From contig NZ_FCOI02000004.1 in assembly GCF_001544795.2 (NCBI RefSeq), positions 248,001 through 312,000 of the forward strand: a stretch of 64,000 nucleotides of DNA, given 5' to 3'. Below the pieces are notes generated by a model. It was not told where the DNA came from and did not search any database. It saw only the letters and a program-made list of their open reading frames with translations. Both the position numbers and the translations under genes were made by a program. Below are positions 58,769 to 64,000 of the stretch, piece by piece. Each line of letters starts with the position of its first letter. Position 1 is the first letter of the stretch. The stretch comes from Caballeronia temeraria. Lineage in GTDB: Bacteria; Pseudomonadota; Gammaproteobacteria; Burkholderiales; Burkholderiaceae.

Positions 58769-58930
58769 ATGAGCTACTTGACGATCATCGCGGCGGTCTG
58801 GGGTGTGTGCGCGGCCGGCGCGGTGCTGTTCATCCGCGGCGCGGCGCAGCGCAATCAGGAACCGCAACGCACGCAGAGCGAACGCGAGCCGGTCGCGCCC
58901 GCCTCGAAGGACTTCAGTCACCCGGCCTGA
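58769..58930 (+). CDS. 53-residue single-helix membrane protein
   Basis: ATG 58769 directly after an AGAAGGAA SD. One membrane helix (LTIIAAVWGVCAAGAVLFI, residues 4-22), then a hydrophilic tail (QRNQEPQRTQSEREPVAPASKDFSHPA). No family assigned. It follows the 87-residue gene by 86 bases and may be in the same unit. Confidence 0.6.
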   Translation: MSYLTIIAAVWGVCAAGAVLFIRGAAQRNQEPQRTQSEREPVAPASKDFSHPA

Positions 58931-58981
58931 CACGATGACCGCGGCGAGGCGCCCACACGCCTCGCCGGATAAGCAGGCCGC

Positions 58982-59428
58982 TTATTTGCCCGCGTTGATC
59001 GCAGCGACCGCTGCGCGCAGGCCGAGCAAGTAGCTATCCACGCCGAAGCCGGAAATCTGCCCTCTCGCGATTTCCGCGAATACCGATTTGTGGCGGAACT
59101 CTTCGCGCGCGTGCACGTGCGACATGTGCACTTCGATGATCGGCGCCTTCAAAATGGCGAGCGCATCGCGGATCGCGTAGCTGTAGTGCGTCCACGCGCC
59201 CGCGTTGATCACGATCGCATCCACGTTTTCCTCGAACGCGCGATGAATGCGCGAGCACATCTCGCCTTCGATATTCGTCTGGTAACCCTCCACGTCCACG
59301 CCCAGCTCCTTGCCGAGCGCGGCCATTTGCTCGTCGATCTGCGCGAGCGTCGCCGTGCCGTACTGCTTCGGATCGCGCTTGCCGAACATGTTGAGGTTGA
59401 CGCCGTGCAGCGTCAGGATCTTTGCCAT
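58982..59428 (-). CDS. aroQ: Type II 3-dehydroquinate dehydratase (second copy)
   Basis: 148 residues. ILTLHGVNLNMFGKRDPKQYG with the catalytic Tyr of QYG, YQTNIEGEM, VINAGAWTHYSYAIRDAL, EVHMSHVHAREEFRHKS. It lies 36 bases after a Gfo/Idh/MocA dehydrogenase and in the same direction as an MHS carrier. This grouping fits catabolism of quinate/shikimate through 3-dehydroquinate to protocatechuate. It could instead be the biosynthetic enzyme, although the genome is expected to have another near accB/accC. Confidence 0.93.
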   Translation of the reverse strand: MAKILTLHGVNLNMFGKRDPKQYGTATLAQIDEQMAALGKELGVDVEGYQTNIEGEMCSRIHRAFEENVDAIVINAGAWTHYSYAIRDALAILKAPIIEVHMSHVHAREEFRHKSVFAEIARGQISGFGVDSYLLGLRAAVAAINAGK

Positions 59429-59464
59429 GTGATTTCCTTGAACGGAATGGGGAATTGAAAAGAT

Positions 59465-60523
59465 TCAGGCGGTCTCGACGATCTTTCCGCTCGTGGCGGC
59501 AAGAACGATGGCCTCGGTGATCCGCAGATTCTGCAGCCCGTCGCGCGCGCTGACAATAGGCTCGGATTCTCCGCGCGCCACGCGCCCGAAATGTTCCATC
59601 TGATGCGCGAGCGGATCGTCGCGCTGCATCGCCACGATGGTTTCGTCGAACGGCTTCCACCATGAGCGGTCTTCGGCCTTCGAATAGGACTTGAGACGCA
59701 TCGTCGGCACGGAAAGCGAGCCGAAGGTGCCCGCGATCACGTAGCAGTCTTCGTCGGGATAAGTGGAATACGCCTTGTTCTCCTGCGAAGTCTGCTCCCA
59801 GCTTCGCGGACACGCGGCGGTATCGGACAGCATGAAAGTGCCGAGCGCGCCGCTCGCGAAACGCAGATTGATCGCGACGGTATCTTCGACGGGAAAGCCG
59901 CGCGTCGCGTGCGAAGCGAACGCCTGCACCGCGACGATGTCGCCGCACAGCATGCGCAGGTTGTGCACCTCGTGGATCATGTTGAGCAGGATCGGACCGC
60001 CGCCCGGCTCGCGCCGCCACGGTGCGCTCGCGTAATACTCGTCGGGCTTGAAGAACACGGCGCTGCCCATCACCGCGACGAGCTTGCCGAGACGCCCTTC
60101 GTCGATGACCTGCTTCGCGCGCGCCATGATCGGACTATGCGCGCGATGATGCCCGATCAGCACCTTCGCGCCCGAGCGCTCGACGTCGTCGACGAGCGCC
60201 TGCGCTTGCTCGACGGTCGGCGCGATCGGCTTTTCCAGCAGGATCGGCACGCCGGCCGCGAGACACACCCGCGCATGCTCGACGTGCAACTGATTCGGCG
60301 TCGCGAGCACGATGCCGTCCGGGCGATCCTTCGCGAGCAGTTCATCGAGCGTCTTATAGAGCGGCACGCCCGCTTTCTCCGCGATTGCCGCGGCGGCCGG
60401 CGCCGGATCGACGATGGCGGAAAGCGTGCACGTCGCACTCGACTGCGCGACGCCCATGTGCGCCTGTCCGATATAACCCGCGCCCGCCACCGCGATACGC
60501 GTCTTGCCTGAGTCTGTATTCAC
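59465..60523 (-). CDS. Gfo/Idh/MocA-family dehydrogenase
   Basis: 352 residues. Rossmann N-terminus RIAVAGAGYIGQAHMGVAQSS, then GIVLATPNQLHVEHARVCLAAGVPILLEKPIAPTVEQA with the EKP motif. The C-terminal domain has GGGPILLNMIHEVHNLRMLCGD with the catalytic His (IHEVH). NAD(P)-dependent oxidation of a cyclic polyol or sugar. Members of this family can be quinate/shikimate or inositol dehydrogenases. The adjacent aroQ supports quinate or shikimate (inferred). Confidence 0.88.
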   Translation of the reverse strand: MNTDSGKTRIAVAGAGYIGQAHMGVAQSSATCTLSAIVDPAPAAAAIAEKAGVPLYKTLDELLAKDRPDGIVLATPNQLHVEHARVCLAAGVPILLEKPIAPTVEQAQALVDDVERSGAKVLIGHHRAHSPIMARAKQVIDEGRLGKLVAVMGSAVFFKPDEYYASAPWRREPGGGPILLNMIHEVHNLRMLCGDIVAVQAFASHATRGFPVEDTVAINLRFASGALGTFMLSDTAACPRSWEQTSQENKAYSTYPDEDCYVIAGTFGSLSVPTMRLKSYSKAEDRSWWKPFDETIVAMQRDDPLAHQMEHFGRVARGESEPIVSARDGLQNLRITEAIVLAATSGKIVETA

Positions 60524-60619
60524 TTGAATTCACCGGTTGAGAAAAAATGCGCACGCGAGAGCACGCGGACGGCGCGGTTCGCGCGCCGCCGTGAGAAAAA
60601 CCAATCGAGGGAATGAGTG

Positions 60620-62038
60620 CTAGGAAGCCCGCGCGTTCGCGACGGATTCCGCGCGCAGGCGGTCGTACTCGGACTTTTCGACCGGCCGCGCGTCCTGCTC
60701 GCCGAGCTGGTTGAGCGGAATGCGATACGTCTCCCGCGCGCTCCACGCGGCGATCGCCGAGATGATCGTGACGACGAGCGTGATCGAGCCGATGGTGAAC
60801 GGAATGTTCGTCGATCCCGGCGGCGCGACCGTCGCGAACAGCGCGGGCAGCAGCGCGGTGATGGTCGTGCCGACGTTCTGCGAGATGGCCATCGCGGAAA
60901 CGCGCGTGCGCGTCGGGAAGAGCTCGGGATAGAAGCTCGGGAAAATCGCGTTATAGCCCTGATAAACGATGCCCCACATCAGCAGCGACGCGCCGATCGC
61001 CATGCCGACGCTGTGAATGCTGATCGCGTAGAGATACAGATACGACAGCAGCCCGGAGGCGATCGCCCCGACGATGATCGGCGGCTTGCGCCCGATCTTG
61101 TCGGAGAGATTGCCGACGATCGGAATCACGATGACCGCAAGAATGTTGCCGACGACCGGAATCCACAAATACACGCTCTTGTGAAAGCCGACGCCGTACG
61201 CCGCCTGCACCGCGTACGCCGCGCCGAAAATGGTCGCGACCACGGGAATCACATTCATCAGCGCCATGCAGACGACGCGGATCATGTCGCCGAGGTTGTA
61301 CTTGAAGGCATCGACGATCGGCGAGCGCGGCACCGCGCCCTTTTCGCCCTCTTTCTCGAAGGCGGGCGTTTCGTGCACTTCGCGCCGGATGATGTAGCCC
61401 GCGATCAGCACGAACGCCGAAAGCAGGAACGGAATGCGCCAGCCCCAGCTATTGAACGAATCCTCCGGCATGTAGTACGCGAGCGGCAGGAACACGGCGG
61501 CGGCGAGAATCTGGCCGGCCTGCACGCCCTGCAGCGTGAAGCTCGCGAAATAGCCGCGCCGTCCGAACGGCGAGTGTTCGAGGATCATCGAGCTTGCGCC
61601 GGAGATTTCGCCCGCGACCGCGAAGCCCTGGACCAGCCGCAGGACGACGAGGAGCGTCGGCGCGAGCATGCCGACGCTGTGATAGGTCGGCAGCAGGCCG
61701 ACGGCCATCGTCGAGAAGCCCATCAGGAACATGCACAGCACGAGCACGGTCTTGCGGCCGTGCGTGTCGCCCCAGTGGCCGAGCACGAACGCGCCGATCG
61801 GACGCGCGACGTAACCGACGCCGTAGGTCGCGAGCGACGCGACGATCGCCACTTTCGGATTGCCGGACGGAAAGAAGAGCTGCGGAAAGATCAGCGCGGC
61901 GGCCTGCGCGTAGATGAAGAAGTCGTAGTACTCGAGCGCGGAGCCGATCCAGCCGCTCGCGGTCGCCTTCTTCGTCTGCTTGTGGTGCTCGGCGTGCGAC
62001 CCGCCTTGCGCACCGGGTGAGAGAGAGTTCGTGTCCAT
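60620..62038 (-). CDS. MHS-family MFS transporter
   Basis: 472 residues from ATG 62038, with an AAGGAG SD. MHS branch: ASGWIGSALEYYDFFIYAQAAALIFPQLFFPSGNPKVAIVASLATYGVGYVARPIGAFVLGHWGDTHGRK, LRLVQGFAVAGEISGASSMILEHSPFGRRGYFASFT, and a central loop REVHETPAFEKEGEKG. Twelve helices. It heads a three-gene operon with the dehydrogenase and aroQ, and is likely the importer of the compound they degrade. Confidence 0.9.
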   Translation of the reverse strand: MDTNSLSPGAQGGSHAEHHKQTKKATASGWIGSALEYYDFFIYAQAAALIFPQLFFPSGNPKVAIVASLATYGVGYVARPIGAFVLGHWGDTHGRKTVLVLCMFLMGFSTMAVGLLPTYHSVGMLAPTLLVVLRLVQGFAVAGEISGASSMILEHSPFGRRGYFASFTLQGVQAGQILAAAVFLPLAYYMPEDSFNSWGWRIPFLLSAFVLIAGYIIRREVHETPAFEKEGEKGAVPRSPIVDAFKYNLGDMIRVVCMALMNVIPVVATIFGAAYAVQAAYGVGFHKSVYLWIPVVGNILAVIVIPIVGNLSDKIGRKPPIIVGAIASGLLSYLYLYAISIHSVGMAIGASLLMWGIVYQGYNAIFPSFYPELFPTRTRVSAMAISQNVGTTITALLPALFATVAPPGSTNIPFTIGSITLVVTIISAIAAWSARETYRIPLNQLGEQDARPVEKSEYDRLRAESVANARAS

Positions 62039-62429
62039 GACGTCTCCTTTTTTGAATCGCCCGACGGTTTCTGTGGCCATCTCAACGACGATACTGCTTC
62101 TTTTCCTTCCTCACCGACGATGCCTTCGCGGCATCGCGCGCAAGACATCAAAGCATCATCGCCCCTGGATCGAAAGCTTTCGATGAGGCAAAACCCGCGC
62201 GTGCGTCGGACATGAAAGGCTTGAGCGCTAAATTACTATGTCCGCGCGAAAACATAATCCGGCGCGAAGGAAAGTCAGAATGTGCTCCGAGCGAATAATC
62301 ACCCAAACGACCTAAGCCGCGCCTAAGTCATGCCTAAAGAATGGGCAAACGACGCCGTATACACGAGTACCGGCGGTGACGGCATCGCCGCGGCATTCAT
62401 ATTCGCTCTCTCGTTGGCCGATCTTCCGT
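62039..62429. other. 391-base gap between divergent genes
   Basis: It contains the promoter of the MHS operon and of the GGDEF gene. Apart from three phased direct repeats at 62311-62338 (listed separately) I see no gene or structure. Confidence 0.5.
62311..62338. repeat. Three 11-bp-phased direct repeats (CCTAAG/A)
   Basis: CCTAAG (62311), CCTAAG (62322), CCTAAA (62333): a six-base core at exact 11-base intervals, about one helical turn each. Such phasing is typical of tandem sites for OmpR/PhoB-type response regulators. It lies about 92-119 bases before the GGDEF protein start. Confidence 0.5.
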
Positions 62430-64000
62430 ATGTCAGGCAATCCGACCTTGATCGATTCGATTCTGGCCACGCCGGCTACGGAGGACGGGCGCATCACGCC
62501 CGCGATCCGCGCGTCGCTGGTGTCGACGCTCGTCGAGGACGTCCGCCCGCTTCTGCTGTCCGGCTTCGCCGGCGCGTTCGTCGCGGTGATCGCGCTCGGA
62601 CGCCAGCAAACGCTCTGGGCGATGCTCTGGCTCGCCATCGACACGATTCTGCTCGGCGCGCGTCTTTCGATCGTGCACCGCTATCGCGCGCTCGGCCGTC
62701 GGGACGCGCCGCATCCCGGTCCGTGGGCCGCGCGCTATGCGCCGTTCGGACTCGCCGCCTGCCTCGTGACCGGCCTGGGCACGATGGCCTGCGTCCTGTC
62801 CGGCGACGCCGTGCTCGCCGCGCTCGCGATCATGGTGACGGCGGGCCTGCTCGGCGGCATCGCGTCGCGCAACGCGGGCACGCCGCATCTGGCGATCGCG
62901 CAGGTGTGCCTCGGCGCGCTGCCGATCGGCGCCGGCGGCCTCTTCGGGCCGCCGGGCTATTGGATTCTCGTGCCGCCGCTCGTGCTCTATATCGGCGCGA
63001 TGTGCGCGGTCGTGCAGCGTCACTATCGCGGCCTCGTCGCGCTGATGGCCGCCGAACAGGGCCACGCCGAAATCGCCGCGCGCTTCGACGCGGCGCTCGC
63101 GCATATGCCGCACGGCCTGTGCACCGTGGATGCGTCGGGCAAGGTGGTGATCGCGAATCGCAAGGCGGCGGAGCTGTTCGGCGCGACCGTCGACACGCTG
63201 CGGTTGAACGTTTCGCTGCCGGAGTTCATCGGCTATGTCGGGCTCGCGAAATTCGGCGAGTCGCTGCGCGAGCAATTTGCCGAGCGATGCGCGCAGTGGC
63301 TCGAAGACGGCAAGCTGCCGCTCGATCTCCCGCTGCGCGACGGCCGCCATCTCGAACTGAGCCGCAATCCGGTGCCGGACGGCAGTTCGGTGATCATCAT
63401 CGAGGACGTCACGGAGCGCCGCAAAGCCGAGGCGAAAATCCTGCACTGGGCGCATCACGACTCGCTCACGGGGCTGCCGAACCGGCGCTATCTCGGCGAT
63501 TACGCCGCGCGTCTGATGGCAGGCGCGGTCGGCCGCGAGAAAGTGATGGTGATGTACGTGGATCTCGACGGCTTCAAGCACGTCAACGACACGCACGGCC
63601 ACAATGCCGGCGACGCATTGCTGAAGTGCGTCGCGGACCGCCTGCGCAACGCGATGCGCCGCGGCGAGCTGGTCGCGCGTCTCGGCGGCGACGAGTTCGC
63701 GATCGTCGCGACGTATATCGCGGATGCGTCGAACGTCGTGTTCGCGCGCAAGATCATCGGCGAATTGTCCGCGCCGTACTTGCTCGGAAGCGTGGAAACG
63801 GTGCGCGTGGGCGTGAGTATCGGCATTGCGCTCGCGCGGCCGGGCGAGCTCTTCGAAAGCGCGTTGAAGCGCGCCGATGCCGCGCTGTACGAAGCGAAAT
63901 CGGCGGAACGCGGCACCTACCGATTCGCCGATCGCGACGGCGAAACCAACGACGAACAAGCCGTCGCGAATGCCGATCGCGGCCGCGGCCGCACCTGGTA
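62430..64000 (+). CDS. Membrane PAS-GGDEF diguanylate cyclase (3'-partial)
   Basis: No stop before the window end; 523 residues visible from ATG 62430 (GTG 62376 is another in-frame option; no strong SD at either). Several membrane helices in residues about 35-195 (LLLSGFAGAFVAVIAL, TLWAMLWLAIDTILLG, LAALAIMVTAGLLGG), a PAS domain (about 205-330, DAALAHMPHGLCTVDASGKVVIANRKAAELFG), then GGDEF: WAHHDSLTGLPNRRYLGDYA, VMYVDLDGFKHVNDTHGHNAGD, and the GGDEF signature at residues 419-423. The inhibitory I-site RxxD is RRGE here (D to E). It should make cyclic di-GMP. The C-terminal tail is charged; no EAL domain is visible before the edge. Confidence 0.9.
   Translation, partial: MSGNPTLIDSILATPATEDGRITPAIRASLVSTLVEDVRPLLLSGFAGAFVAVIALGRQQTLWAMLWLAIDTILLGARLSIVHRYRALGRRDAPHPGPWAARYAPFGLAACLVTGLGTMACVLSGDAVLAALAIMVTAGLLGGIASRNAGTPHLAIAQVCLGALPIGAGGLFGPPGYWILVPPLVLYIGAMCAVVQRHYRGLVALMAAEQGHAEIAARFDAALAHMPHGLCTVDASGKVVIANRKAAELFGATVDTLRLNVSLPEFIGYVGLAKFGESLREQFAERCAQWLEDGKLPLDLPLRDGRHLELSRNPVPDGSSVIIIEDVTERRKAEAKILHWAHHDSLTGLPNRRYLGDYAARLMAGAVGREKVMVMYVDLDGFKHVNDTHGHNAGDALLKCVADRLRNAMRRGELVARLGGDEFAIVATYIADASNVVFARKIIGELSAPYLLGSVETVRVGVSIGIALARPGELFESALKRADAALYEAKSAERGTYRFADRDGETNDEQAVANADRGRGRTW

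Noticed and set aside
60617..62020. 467-codon open frame on the plus strand
   Set aside because: Exactly antisense to the MHS transporter, with an Arg/Asp/His-rich low-information sequence. Shadow frame.
1..64000. tRNA, rRNA, insertion sequences, prophage, CRISPR-Cas or toxin-antitoxin genes
   Set aside because: I looked for transposase, integrase, Cas, phage structural and toxin motifs among the proteins and for obvious tRNA or repeat arrays, and found none that I could support.

Overview
The window is about 66-68 % GC by eye, densely packed, with ATG/GTG/TTG starts and good Shine-Dalgarno sites. It is rich in LysR, IclR, MarR, AraC, MocR and DeoR regulators, MFS carriers and aromatic-compound genes. 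This points to a Burkholderiales chromosome or megaplasmid, most like Caballeronia/Paraburkholderia/Burkholderia. That placement is inferred from gene content and protein style; no rRNA or tRNA is present to confirm it. I found no insertion sequence, prophage or CRISPR array.

Layout. 1-5.3 kb: a hybrid histidine kinase cut by the left edge, with a degenerate receiver; a LysR/SDR divergent pair; a secreted BON protein; and a citrate-synthase-like protein with an N-terminal DNA-binding domain, divergent from an MFS carrier plus class II aldolase pair (5.4-7.5 kb). 7.6-10 kb: a MobA-like 3-hydroxybenzoate hydroxylase with a MarR regulator, then AraC + DUF2000, a HAD phosphatase, a maltose-acetyltransferase homologue and an orphan LivK-type binding protein. 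14-16.7 kb: type II dehydroquinase + MHS carrier, divergent from an IclR regulator.

16.7-26.7 kb is the most coherent unit. It is a nine-gene operon for CoA-dependent aerobic breakdown of an amino-aromatic acid, most likely 2-aminobenzoate (anthranilate): flavin monooxygenase/OYE fusion, SDR, MarR, enoyl-CoA hydratase, acyl-CoA dehydrogenase, thioesterase, Rid protein, aryl-CoA ligase and a solute-binding protein. A near-consensus promoter overlaps a direct-repeat operator in front of it.

26.7-36 kb: small secreted protein, a decayed ProP-type carrier, DJ-1/PfpI divergent from a MocR regulator, LysR/NmrA divergent pair, and a second (canonical) hybrid kinase. This is followed by a graveyard of CoA-transferase, enoyl-CoA hydratase and thiolase fragments. 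35-39.4 kb: a DeoR-controlled D-threonate catabolic operon (kdgT-like carrier, DUF1537 kinase, PdxA2) with paired operators. 39.4-49.6 kb: CoA transferase, a low-GC membrane protein, LysE + PaiB divergent from a MocR/PdxR-type regulator, DacB, a broken MerR, alanine racemase, a small membrane protein, MntP behind a yybP-ykoY (manganese) riboswitch, and a SnoaL-like protein.

49.7-54.2 kb: a quinoprotein-like lipoprotein and membrane glucose dehydrogenase (Gcd) flank a 40-residue ORF with its own repeat-rich promoter and a terminator. 54.3-64 kb: small unknowns, aromatic aminotransferase + amino-acid permease, a second dehydroquinase operon (MHS carrier, Gfo/Idh/MocA dehydrogenase, AroQ; probably quinate/shikimate-type catabolism), and a membrane PAS-GGDEF protein cut by the right edge. 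Most units are catabolic or regulatory accessory functions. At least five gene remnants at three places show continuing deletion in this region.
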